NCBI GenBank assembly: GCA_965201115.1
Contig: OZ241745.1
Location: forward strand, 620,001 to 684,000
Direction of reading: 5' to 3'
DNA from: JANQOH01 sp965201115
Lineage (GTDB): Bacteria > Pseudomonadota > Alphaproteobacteria > UBA7887
DNA length: 64,000 nucleotides
Shown here: positions 56,114-64,000 of the stretch, in pieces
How positions within the stretch are numbered: position 1 is the first letter of the stretch
Layout of the letters: each line of letters starts with the position of its first letter
Notes under the pieces: model-generated
Database searches by the model: none
Seen by the model: the letters and a program-made list of their open reading frames with translations, nothing else
What the model was told of the DNA's origin: nothing
Translations under genes and position numbers: made by a program

Positions 56114-56125
56114 GGGGGGGGGGGG
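56114..56125 (+). repeat. Poly-G tract (G12) upstream of Rpn gene 2
   Basis: Twelve consecutive G residues, three bases before a TATGGT box and 16 bases before the ATG at 56142. It would lie in the promoter spacer if TATGGT is the -10 box. Confidence 0.85.
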
Positions 56126-56141
56126 CGGTATGGTGGCGGGT

Positions 56142-57320
56142 ATGCGCGAGATGCACGATGCAAGCTTTAAACTGTTTTTCGAGCATGAGCGGGCGGTCGC
56201 CGACCTGCTCGGGGGGTTCATGCGGCAGGCGATGGGCCCGGAGTTCGATGTCTCCCGCCTCGACCTCGCCAGCCTCGAACCGGCGCCGGCGGAGTACGTC
56301 GATGAGGATCTGCGGCAGACGCGGGGCGACCGCGTGTGGCGGCTACGCTACCGCGCCGCCGATGGCACGACCGGCTGGGTCTATCTGCTGGTCATGCTGG
56401 AGTTTCAGTCGCAGGTCGACCTGGACATGGCGGTGCGCGTGTATGCGTACACGGCTCAGTTGTATTCGCGGCTTCGCCGGGACGACCGGAAGAACCGGCG
56501 CGCGGGACCGCTTCCGCCGGTTTTGCCGATTGTCGTTTACAACGGTCGTGCGCGTTGGTCTGCGTCGCGGGAGGTTCGCGACGAGATAGCGCCTGCGGGG
56601 GCTGCGCTGGAGCGTTTTCAGCCCCGGCAGGGTTACCTGCTGCTCGATGTTCATCGTCTGCGGCCGGAGGATTTGCCGGCGGGCAACGTTGTGTCGGCGC
56701 GTTTTGCGCTTGAGCACGGGGATCCGGAGTCTGTGCCGGCGGTTGTCGCGGCGTTGCGCCGGTTGCTTTCGGGTCCGGAGCATGCGAGTTTGCGCCGTGC
56801 GTTCGGGGCGACGCTTCGGCACATGCTCGAGGCGAACCGGTTCGGGGCTTCGGACGGCGCGCTGGCGGTGCGTTTGAGGCGGGTCGGGGATTTGGAGGAT
56901 TTGGGGGCTATGGAATCGTTGTTTGCGGAACGGCTCGACGAGTGGGTCGCCGAGCGCGCGGAGCGCAGCGCGGCGAGCATCGCGGCGCGCATCGCGGCGC
57001 GCAGCGAAGCGCTTGGCGAGGCGCGCGGCGAGGCGCGCGGCGAGGCGCGCGGCGAGGCGCGCGGCGAGGCGCGCGGCGAGGCGCGTGGGCTTGAGCGCGG
57101 CGCATCGCGCGAACGGGCGCGCGGGCTTGAGCGCGAGCGTGCGTTGCTGGCGCGGCAGGCGGGCCGCAAGTTCGGGGCGGACGCGGCTTCGCGTCTGGCG
57201 GCGGCGGTCGCGGGCGTGGACGATCCGGACCGGCTCGAGGAGGTCGGCGACGCGGTGATCGTGTGCGCGAGCGGCGACGCGCTGCTGGCGCGCGCGGAGG
57301 AGATCGCCCGCCGCAGCTGA
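56142..57320 (+). CDS. Rpn-type PD-(D/E)XK nuclease / transposase_31 (YhgA-like), paralogue 2
   Basis: 392 residues from ATG 56142 (MREMHDASFKLFFEHERAVA); ATG 56130 is an alternative. It is highly similar to paralogue 1 along the whole length, with the same nuclease core (RVWRLRYRAADGTTGWVYLL, then VMLEFQSQVDLDMAVR) and LPPVLPIVVYNGRARW. It has a four-residue insertion (RRDDRKNRRAG region) and a different repeat tract: six GEAR units (57015-57086) instead of GEARGLER. The tail LLARAEEIARRS is shared. A poly-G tract lies immediately upstream. Confidence 0.86.
   Translation: MREMHDASFKLFFEHERAVADLLGGFMRQAMGPEFDVSRLDLASLEPAPAEYVDEDLRQTRGDRVWRLRYRAADGTTGWVYLLVMLEFQSQVDLDMAVRVYAYTAQLYSRLRRDDRKNRRAGPLPPVLPIVVYNGRARWSASREVRDEIAPAGAALERFQPRQGYLLLDVHRLRPEDLPAGNVVSARFALEHGDPESVPAVVAALRRLLSGPEHASLRRAFGATLRHMLEANRFGASDGALAVRLRRVGDLEDLGAMESLFAERLDEWVAERAERSAASIAARIAARSEALGEARGEARGEARGEARGEARGEARGLERGASRERARGLERERALLARQAGRKFGADAASRLAAAVAGVDDPDRLEEVGDAVIVCASGDALLARAEEIARRS
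57015..57086 (+). repeat. In-frame 12-bp tandem repeats in Rpn gene 2
   Basis: Six units of GGCGAGGCGCGC (the last with T at the end), encoding (GEAR)6. Gain or loss of units keeps the frame. Confidence 0.92.
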
Positions 57321-57420
57321 CCGCGCGCCGCGCCGAAACAGGGTTGCGCTTGCGCGCCGGGCGGGTATGGTGTAATGGCGGTATCCGCGTGACACCCATT
57401 CCGTTCGGGAGCGCTCCGTC

Positions 57421-57531
57421 ATGACGATGTTTCGTTCCGTGCAATGCGTTTGCGGCGCCGGCGCATGGCGCCGCGCAAATACCCCCCCCCCCCCCGCGGC
57501 GGGCGCGCGGCCGCAAGGGGCGCGGCGATGA
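57421..57531 (+). CDS. Short upstream ORF crossing the poly-C tract before the adhesin
   Basis: 36 codons from ATG 57421 (MTMFRSVQCVCGAGAWRRAN, then TPPPP). A ribosome site (GGGAG) lies upstream. With 14 C it ends in a TGA that overlaps the adhesin ATG (ATGA). With 15 (or 12) C it would run on in frame into the adhesin signal peptide. Either a translational coupler or the real start of the adhesin in its ON phase. Confidence 0.45.
   Translation: MTMFRSVQCVCGAGAWRRANTPPPPAAGARPQGARR
57482..57495 (+). repeat. Poly-C tract (C14) before the adhesin start
   Basis: Fourteen consecutive C residues, 32 bases upstream of the adhesin ATG at 57528. Homopolymers of this length are prone to slippage. 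Confidence 0.9.
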
Positions 57532-60500
57532 GCGCCAGGGCGTTCGCGCCGGGGCTGCTTCTCGCGTTCGTCTTGTGGGCCGGGCACGCGCCGGCGCAGA
57601 CGAACGTGTGCCGCGGCGATCCGTACACGGGCAGCACGAGCATCTCCTGCACCGAACTGAGCGGCTCGGACGACATCGTCATCGACCCGGGAAGCGTCAA
57701 CATCCCGCGCATCGACGCCGATCATCGCGGCTCCGGCGATATTACCGTCCGCGTGAAGCCCGGCGCCACACTCACCGGGTCGAACACCCCCCTCCCCGCC
57801 GCCGCCGTTCTAGCCTCGAGACGCGGGACGGGCGACTCCACCATCGTCGTAACGGGCGGCTCCATCGCTCATAACGTCACCACCACCAGCTACAACGCGC
57901 CGGGACGGGTCTCCGTCAGCATGAGCGGAGGCTCCCTCGCGGGCCGTCTCGGCGCCGGCAGAAACGGCGGGACGGGCAATGCCTACGTCACCGTCTCCGG
58001 CGACGCCGCGATCAGGAACACGGCGAATAACGCTTTCACCGTCTTCATCACCAGCAACGGGCTGGGCGACGAGGCCACCATCCGCATGACGGGCGGCTCG
58101 ATCGAGACGACGGGAAGCAACAGCTCTGCCATCATGTTGAGTGTCTCCAACGACAACGGGGCGGCGGCGGCGGCCCCGAAGGCCGTCATCGAAGGCGGCT
58201 CGATCCGCGTGCGGGGCAACTCGCACGCGGTTAATTTCTCGAGTTATCGCGGGAGCCGCGATCCCACCTTCCGCATGACGGGCGGCTCCATCGTGGCGGA
58301 GCTCGACAATACCGACGGCGTTCACTTCTGGATGCGCAGATTCAGGGCCGGGCAGACGGCTTCCGTCGACATGACGGGCGGCAGCATCGTGGCGGAGGGG
58401 CTGGGCGCCCGCGGCCTTGACGCGAGCACCTTGTATCTCGGTTCCGGCGACATGAAGACGGGCGCGGGGGCGGAGATCGAGGCGCCGTTCGCGGTCGGAA
58501 TGGAGACGCGCCTTACGTTGGGGTCGAACACGTCGGGGCGCATCCTCTTCACGCATGGGGGCGCGGCCAGGGCGCGGGAGGTCGGCGTGCTCGCCTGGGC
58601 CGCGCGGTCGAGCGGCCACACGATGGGCGTCCCCGCGACAACGACTGGCGACGCGGCGCGGACCATGCCGATGATCCATGTCACGTCGAGCGGCGCGATC
58701 ACGGTCGGCGCGACGGTGACGGAGGCCTTCATCCGGAACCGGATCGCGGGCGCCGACGAGACGCTGTCGGCGGCGGAACAGGCCGTGCTTGCGGCGATAA
58801 CGGCGAACGATTCGAGCGCGCTGACGACGGCGCTCGCGGCGCTGCCGGACGACGACTACGACGCCGACTGGAAGGCGGAAGCGCAGGATCTTCTGCGGAA
58901 GCGCGCGGCGCTGGCCGCCGCGCCGACCGGCGACGGCCCGCTGGCGCACGCGGCGGCGGCGGAGATTTTGGGCATTTCGAACGCGGGCGTCCGCGCCATG
59001 GCGCTTACATACACGGGGATCGCCGATCACATCCGCGCCGGCGACGCGCTCTCGACCGCGGAGCGCACGGCGCTGACAGCCGTCCTGACGGGCGACGGCA
59101 GCGGGCTGACGACGGCGCTGACCGCCCTTACCGGCTCCACGTACACGACGGCGTGGAAGAACACGGTCCGCCGGCTTGCGTTGACCTACAACGCCGGCGA
59201 CATACAGGTAGACGTGACCGGCGGCTCCATCGACGCCGAGGGGAACGGCGTGGAGGCGCTCTACGCGGTCCCGCATGCCAGCAACGGCGAAATCGAGGTG
59301 ACGGTTTCCGCGGGCGCGCGCGTTACCGGCGGGGCGAGGGGCATCTACGTCCGCGGCGCGGGCGTCACCGGGGGCGTCCGCGACCAGACGGTGACGGTAC
59401 ACGGCGCCGCGATGGGCGGAACCGGCGCGGGCGTGCATATGTTCGGCGGCGGCGCGGTTACGGTGGGCGCGAACGGCGAGGTGGGATCGACATCGGGCGT
59501 CGGCATCCTCGGCGATGGCGGCGGCCCGTTGACGGCCACCGTTTCGGGGACGGTGACGGGCGACATCCGCGTCGACGGCGGCGGCTCGTTGACGGCGAAC
59601 GTCATGGCCGGCGGCGTCGTGACGGGCACGCTGCACAACCCGCAGAACCCGTTCACGGTTTCCGGCAGTATCGGGCGCCTTCTCTATGGCGGGGACGACC
59701 CGATAACGGTGACGGTCGCCGGCGGCGGGAAATTGACCGGGGTCGAAGGCAAGGCGGTCGAGAGCACAAGCGCGACCGCCGCGCTGACGGTCGCGGTGAA
59801 CGACGAAGGCCGCGTCGAAGGCGATATCCTGGCGGGCGGCGCGCTGACGGCGACCGTCAACGACGGCGGCGTCGTGACGGGCACGCTGCACAACCCGCAG
59901 AACCCGTTCACGGTCGCGGAGGGGGCGAGCATCGGACGTATTCTCTATGCCTCCGGCGGGATAGCGACAGTAACGGTGTCCGGCGGCGGGACGCTGACGG
60001 GCGTCGAGGGCATGGCTGTCGAGAGCACGAGCACGACCGCCGCGCTGACGGTCACGGTCCGGGACGAGGGCCGCGTCGAGGGCGACGTCAAGTCGGGCGG
60101 GACGCTGTTGGCGGACGTCAAGGCCGGCGGCGTCGTGACAGGCACGCTGCACAATCCGCAGAACCCGTTTACGGTCGCGAGCGGGGCGAGCATCGGGCGT
60201 ATTCTCTATGCCTCCGGCGGGACGGTGACGGTGTCCGGCGGCGCGAAGCTGACGGGCGTCGAGGGCGTGGCCGTCGAGAGCACGGGCGCGACGGGCGCGC
60301 TGACGGTCATGGTCCGGGACGAGGGCCGCGTCGAAGGCGATATCGAGTCGGGCGGGACCCTGATGGCGACCGTCGAGGCCGGCGCCGTCGTGACGGGCAC
60401 GCTGCACAACCCGCAAACGCCGTTTACGGTCGGTAACCGGGCGAGCATCGGGCGTATTCTTTACGCCACCGGCGGGGCGGTGACGGTATCCGGCGGCGGG

Positions 60501-63500
60501 ACGCTCGCCGGCGTCGAGACGCCGGGTGGCGGCCGCGAGGCGATACGCGGCATGGCGGGCGATCTGACGGTGGACGTGGCCGCGATGGCGGCCGTGACGG
60601 GCGATATCCGCGGCGATGGCGATGGCGATCTGGACGTGGATGTGAGCGGAACGGTCACGGGCGGGATATTCGGCCTCGGCGGCGGCGAACACGACGTGCA
60701 TGTGAAGCCCGGCGGCTCGGTCGAGGGTCTCATCCATTTGGTGGCCAGCACGGTTACGGTCGATGGCGCCGCCCGGAGCGTGCTGTTCGATCGCGGCGGA
60801 ACGGTCGCGGTGGGTTCCGAAGGGCGCATATCGGGCCTTGACGGGCGGGCCGTGCGCAGCGCGTCCGGCGACTTGACGGTGGCGGTGAACGGCAATGTCG
60901 TGGGCAGCATCGAGGGCTTGGGCGCCGGCGATCTCGGGGTTTCGGTAGCCGGAACGGTGGCCGGCGGCGTTGTCGGCGACGGCGCGGGCGAACACATGGT
61001 TACGGTGGCGTCCTCGGGCGCGGTCACAGGGACGGTGCGCCTGTCAACGGGCGCGACGGCGATTTCAGGCCGCGTCGGGCGCATTCTCTACGACAACGGC
61101 GGGACGGTGACGGTCGCCGGCGGCGGCGCCGTCACGGGCGTCGAGACCGACGACGCGACCGAGGCGATCCGCGCCGACGCGGGCGATCTCGACGTCACGG
61201 TCGCGGCCAATGGCGCGGTCACGGGCCTCGTCGAGGGCCGCGGCGCCGGCAATCTCGAGGTCGACGTCGCCGGCGCGGTAACAGGCGACATCGCCGAGCG
61301 CGGCGCGGGCGATCTGGACGTCACGGTCGCCGGGACGGTCACGGGCGGCGTTACCGGCGAGGGCGCCGGCGAACACACGGTTACGGTTGCGTCCTCGGGC
61401 GCCATTGCCGGAACAGTGCGCCTGCCTGCCGGCGCGGCGCTGACGATCTCGGGCGATGTCGGGCGCGTCCACTACGACAACGGCGGCGCGGTAACGGTCA
61501 ACGCCAGCGGCGAGATCAAGGGCCTCGATATCGATGGAACGAAGGAAGCAATCCGCGGCGCCACGGGCAACCTGGCGGTCACCGTTCACGGGACGGTCAC
61601 GGGCAATATCGAGGCGCGCGGCGATGGCGACCTGACGGTGACGGTGTCGGAGACCGGTACGATTAACGGTGAGATATTCGGTCGCGGCGGCGGCGTGCAT
61701 ACCATCGAGATCGCGGAGAAGGCGCGGGTGTTGGGAACGGTGCATAACCCGAAGAGCGGAACGACGATCCGCGGCGCGGCGGGGCGCGTTCTGTTCGACA
61801 ACGGCGGCGCGTTGACGGTTGCGGCGACGGGCCGCATCGCCGGCATCGGCGGCGAGGCGATTCGCGCCGACGCGGGCGCTCTCGATGTCACGGTTGCGTC
61901 CGGCGGCATGGTGACGGGCCGCATCGAGGGCCGCGGCGCGGGCGCCATGACCGTGAATGTGAGCGGCGCGGTGACGGGCGCCATCCACGGCAAGGGCGCC
62001 GGCAAGCACGAGGTTACGGTCGCGTCCGGCGGCGTGGTTACCGGCGATATCGTCGATTTGGACGCGGGCGACCTGGTTGCGTCGGTTTCGGGCCGCATGA
62101 CGGGCGACATCGAGGAGCGCGGCGTGGGCGACTTGACCGCGTCGGTTTCGGGCCGCGTGACGGGCGACATCGAGGAGCGCGGCGCGGGGGATTTGACGGC
62201 GACGGTGACAGGGACGGTTACCGGCGGCATTCGCGGCATGGGCACGGGTTCGCACACGGTTGCGGTGATGAACGGCGGCACGGTGACGGGCACGGTGCGG
62301 CTGCCGACGAGCGCGATGACGATTGCGGGCCGCGTGGGGCGCGTGCTTTACGACAACGGCGGTTCGGTAACGGTCGCGGCGTCGGGAAGCATTGCCGGCG
62401 TCGAGACGGAAGGCGGCGGTCGCGAGGCAATACGCAGCGCGGCGGGCGACTTGACGGTGGATGTGGCGGCGCGGGCGACCGTGACCGGCGATATCCGCGG
62501 CGAGGGCGACGGCGACCTGAAAGTAGATGTGAGCGGCAAGGTCGAGGGCGGGATATTCGGCCTCGGCGGCGGCGAGCACGACGTTCATGTGAAATCCGGC
62601 GGCGCGGTCGAGGGCCTCATCCGCCTCGCGGCCAGCACGGTGACGGTCGATGGCTCCGCCGCGAGCGTGCAATTCGACCGCGGCGGCACGATCGATGTGG
62701 GTTCCGCGGGCCGGATAACGGGCCTCGACGGGCGGGCGGCGCATAGCGCCGCCGGGGACCTGACGGTGTCGGTGAACGGCGTCGTCATGGGCAGCGTCTC
62801 CGACACCGGCCCCGGAGACCTTGCGGTTACGGTCGCGAACGCGCTGACGGGCGACGTCATCGGCGGCGGCGGCGGCGCGCATCGGCTGACGGTGGCGTCC
62901 GACGCGGTTTTCAAGGGGAATGTCCGGGGCGTCGAGTTCATCGCCGTGGCCGGGGACGCGGAAGGCATGTTGCATGTTCCCGCCGGCGGCGCGGTCGAGG
63001 TTGCCGCGGACGGCGCGCTCGTGGGCGCCGAGGACGCGCAGGGCCGCCGCGTGGCGGTCCTGGCCGAAACCGGCGCGCTGAGCATGACGGTCGATGGCAT
63101 GGTGGAAGGCGCCGTGGAGGCGCGCGACACCGACGCGGCCTCGACCGTGAAGGTCGGCGCGGGCGGCGAAATCGACGGCCGGGTCACGCTGGCGGGAACC
63201 GGCAGCGAGGTCGAGGTGAACGGCGCGGTGGAAAGCGTCGACGTACCCCGCGGCGCGGTGACGGTGGGCGCCAACGGACGCATCGAGGATCCCGTCATCG
63301 GCGCCGAGAGGGTGACGATAATGCGCGCCGCGGGCGAATCGGCCGAGGACGCCGTGCTGCGCGTCGGCGACGGGTTCGCCGGCGCCGGCGCCGGCAACGC
63401 CACCGTCGTGCTCAGGGGCGAGGGCCGCGCCGATTCGATGCTCAGGATAACCGCCGACGGTCGTATCGAGGTCGGACCGGCGCCGCGCCACCGCGTGTAC

Positions 63501-64000
63501 GAGGCCCTGCCTTCGGTGCTGCTGGCGCTGAACGCGCTCCCCGCCCACGGCGACCGTTTCGCTTCGGCGGGCGCGCCGCGCGGCGCGTTCGCGCGCTTCG
63601 ACGCCGCCGGCGGCGACCGCCATCCGGCGTCGTCTGTCGCGCAGGCGCATCACGACTACCGCCGCTTCGGCTTCGAGGCCGGGATAGAGGGCGCGGCGGG
63701 CGAGCGCGGCGTGTTCGCGATCTCCGTTCATCATGTGCGCGGGCGCGCGGATGTGGACACCGATGCGGAGATGGATGCGGCGGCGGGCGGCGGCCGTGTC
63801 GAGATAACCGGCACGGGCGCCCGCCTGTCGGGCGCATGGCTGCCCGCGGAGAACGTCTATGTAAGCGGTCAGGCGGCGGCGACGCTGTACGAGGCCGACC
63901 TCGATTCGGCTTCGGCGTTCGAGGGCGCCCTTGCGCGCGATCTTTCGGGCCGCGGCTACGCCGCCGGCGTGGAGATCGGGCGGCGGCTCGAGCTGGGCCG
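57528..64000 (+). CDS. Giant autotransporter adhesin (3' partial)
   Basis: About 2157 codons are in the window and the frame is open at the right edge. A signal peptide, SARAFAPGLLLAFVLWAGHA ending PAQ, follows ATG 57528 (AGGGG site). The passenger is a long beta-helix-type repeat protein with many TGGSI, VTG and DLTV turns. Two Ala-rich helical inserts interrupt it (58745-59150; AGADETLSAAEQAVLAAITA and a related segment). A 261-bp repeat block spans about 59680-60465, and a larger segment (60480-60900) recurs at 62335-62790. From about 63510, VYEALPSVLLALNALPAHGD begins an autotransporter beta-barrel domain, cut by the window end. It is surface-exposed and probably adhesive. Expression is possibly phase-variable through the poly-C tract. 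Confidence 0.88.
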   Translation, partial: MSARAFAPGLLLAFVLWAGHAPAQTNVCRGDPYTGSTSISCTELSGSDDIVIDPGSVNIPRIDADHRGSGDITVRVKPGATLTGSNTPLPAAAVLASRRGTGDSTIVVTGGSIAHNVTTTSYNAPGRVSVSMSGGSLAGRLGAGRNGGTGNAYVTVSGDAAIRNTANNAFTVFITSNGLGDEATIRMTGGSIETTGSNSSAIMLSVSNDNGAAAAAPKAVIEGGSIRVRGNSHAVNFSSYRGSRDPTFRMTGGSIVAELDNTDGVHFWMRRFRAGQTASVDMTGGSIVAEGLGARGLDASTLYLGSGDMKTGAGAEIEAPFAVGMETRLTLGSNTSGRILFTHGGAARAREVGVLAWAARSSGHTMGVPATTTGDAARTMPMIHVTSSGAITVGATVTEAFIRNRIAGADETLSAAEQAVLAAITANDSSALTTALAALPDDDYDADWKAEAQDLLRKRAALAAAPTGDGPLAHAAAAEILGISNAGVRAMALTYTGIADHIRAGDALSTAERTALTAVLTGDGSGLTTALTALTGSTYTTAWKNTVRRLALTYNAGDIQVDVTGGSIDAEGNGVEALYAVPHASNGEIEVTVSAGARVTGGARGIYVRGAGVTGGVRDQTVTVHGAAMGGTGAGVHMFGGGAVTVGANGEVGSTSGVGILGDGGGPLTATVSGTVTGDIRVDGGGSLTANVMAGGVVTGTLHNPQNPFTVSGSIGRLLYGGDDPITVTVAGGGKLTGVEGKAVESTSATAALTVAVNDEGRVEGDILAGGALTATVNDGGVVTGTLHNPQNPFTVAEGASIGRILYASGGIATVTVSGGGTLTGVEGMAVESTSTTAALTVTVRDEGRVEGDVKSGGTLLADVKAGGVVTGTLHNPQNPFTVASGASIGRILYASGGTVTVSGGAKLTGVEGVAVESTGATGALTVMVRDEGRVEGDIESGGTLMATVEAGAVVTGTLHNPQTPFTVGNRASIGRILYATGGAVTVSGGGTLAGVETPGGGREAIRGMAGDLTVDVAAMAAVTGDIRGDGDGDLDVDVSGTVTGGIFGLGGGEHDVHVKPGGSVEGLIHLVASTVTVDGAARSVLFDRGGTVAVGSEGRISGLDGRAVRSASGDLTVAVNGNVVGSIEGLGAGDLGVSVAGTVAGGVVGDGAGEHMVTVASSGAVTGTVRLSTGATAISGRVGRILYDNGGTVTVAGGGAVTGVETDDATEAIRADAGDLDVTVAANGAVTGLVEGRGAGNLEVDVAGAVTGDIAERGAGDLDVTVAGTVTGGVTGEGAGEHTVTVASSGAIAGTVRLPAGAALTISGDVGRVHYDNGGAVTVNASGEIKGLDIDGTKEAIRGATGNLAVTVHGTVTGNIEARGDGDLTVTVSETGTINGEIFGRGGGVHTIEIAEKARVLGTVHNPKSGTTIRGAAGRVLFDNGGALTVAATGRIAGIGGEAIRADAGALDVTVASGGMVTGRIEGRGAGAMTVNVSGAVTGAIHGKGAGKHEVTVASGGVVTGDIVDLDAGDLVASVSGRMTGDIEERGVGDLTASVSGRVTGDIEERGAGDLTATVTGTVTGGIRGMGTGSHTVAVMNGGTVTGTVRLPTSAMTIAGRVGRVLYDNGGSVTVAASGSIAGVETEGGGREAIRSAAGDLTVDVAARATVTGDIRGEGDGDLKVDVSGKVEGGIFGLGGGEHDVHVKSGGAVEGLIRLAASTVTVDGSAASVQFDRGGTIDVGSAGRITGLDGRAAHSAAGDLTVSVNGVVMGSVSDTGPGDLAVTVANALTGDVIGGGGGAHRLTVASDAVFKGNVRGVEFIAVAGDAEGMLHVPAGGAVEVAADGALVGAEDAQGRRVAVLAETGALSMTVDGMVEGAVEARDTDAASTVKVGAGGEIDGRVTLAGTGSEVEVNGAVESVDVPRGAVTVGANGRIEDPVIGAERVTIMRAAGESAEDAVLRVGDGFAGAGAGNATVVLRGEGRADSMLRITADGRIEVGPAPRHRVYEALPSVLLALNALPAHGDRFASAGAPRGAFARFDAAGGDRHPASSVAQAHHDYRRFGFEAGIEGAAGERGVFAISVHHVRGRADVDTDAEMDAAAGGGRVEITGTGARLSGAWLPAENVYVSGQAAATLYEADLDSASAFEGALARDLSGRGYAAGVEIGRRLELG
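59680..60465 (+). repeat. 261-bp tandem repeats in the adhesin passenger
   Basis: Three successive ~87-residue units with period 261, 261 and about 255 bp. Each contains a GVEG-AVEST segment, a DEGRVEGD segment, VVTGTLHNPQNPFTV and SIGRILYASGG. Confidence 0.85.

Noticed and set aside
57810..63734. Very long minus-strand open frames (about 1060 and 890 codons) opposite the adhesin
   Set aside because: They mirror the repeat structure of the plus-strand adhesin, are His/Arg/Ala-rich and have no domain or start signal. They are antisense shadows caused by high GC.

Overview
The window is GC-rich DNA that looks alphaproteobacterial. The central-carbon block tkt-gap-pgk-(small ORF)-class I fba-thiE is a gene order typical of that class, and the TRAP transporter cluster and the AspRS/ValRS sequences fit. 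The chromosome carries many insertion sequences, REP-like palindromic repeats and segmental duplications, as expected of a lineage with relaxed selection, possibly host-associated. That lifestyle, and any finer taxonomy, is inference.

Layout. 1-1751: end of a type I-like restriction/methylase gene. 2050-4915: an IS1595 and an IS1380 element side by side. 5047-8200: an exported SMP-30 family protein divergent from aspS. 8214-14979: one long minus-strand operon (cyclase-family protein, DUF3299-like protein, small secreted protein, PhyH dioxygenase, two DctP binding proteins, DctQ, DctM) joined by start/stop overlaps, read as uptake and processing of an unknown organic acid or related metabolite. 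15133-19286: thpR, a UDG-family gene, tRNA-Ser(GCT), valS. 19309-19800: a tandem array of a 99-bp REP unit. 19901-25802: two near-identical AlbA_2/ATPase (Schlafen/RecG-like) genes flanking a cassette of small prophage-like genes. 26172-32171: two almost identical IS66 elements, one of which splits a GmrSD-type restriction gene with a perfect 8-bp target duplication. 32200-38360: REP clusters, phage gene fragments and a prokaryotic viperin gene divergent from an XRE regulator. 38682-45839: an inverted 2602-bp copy of the IS1595/IS1380 pair, a third IS66, a second IS1380-family element and an IS1595 fragment.

46327-47610 holds three tandem RiPP precursor genes with nitrile-hydratase-like (NHLP) leaders, double-glycine junctions and Ser/Thr/Cys-rich cores sharing a Pro-Ser-Cys motif; no maturation enzyme lies beside them. 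The glycolytic/Calvin operon follows (47715-54435). Next come two Rpn-type PD-(D/E)XK nuclease paralogues with in-frame coding repeats, the second preceded by a G12 tract. The window ends inside a giant autotransporter adhesin (57528 to beyond 64000), preceded by a C14 tract placed so that slippage would fuse an upstream start to it.

Functional reading. The stretch from about 19.9 to 36 kb, together with the methylase at the left edge, is a decaying defence island (methylase, AlbA_2 ATPases, GmrSD, helicase fragment, viperin) invaded by IS and REP elements. The right third combines a putative secreted-peptide locus with a surface adhesin and nuclease genes that look phase-variable. The most promising items are the orphan NHLP precursor trio, the viperin/XRE pair with palindromic operators, and the poly-C adhesin switch.
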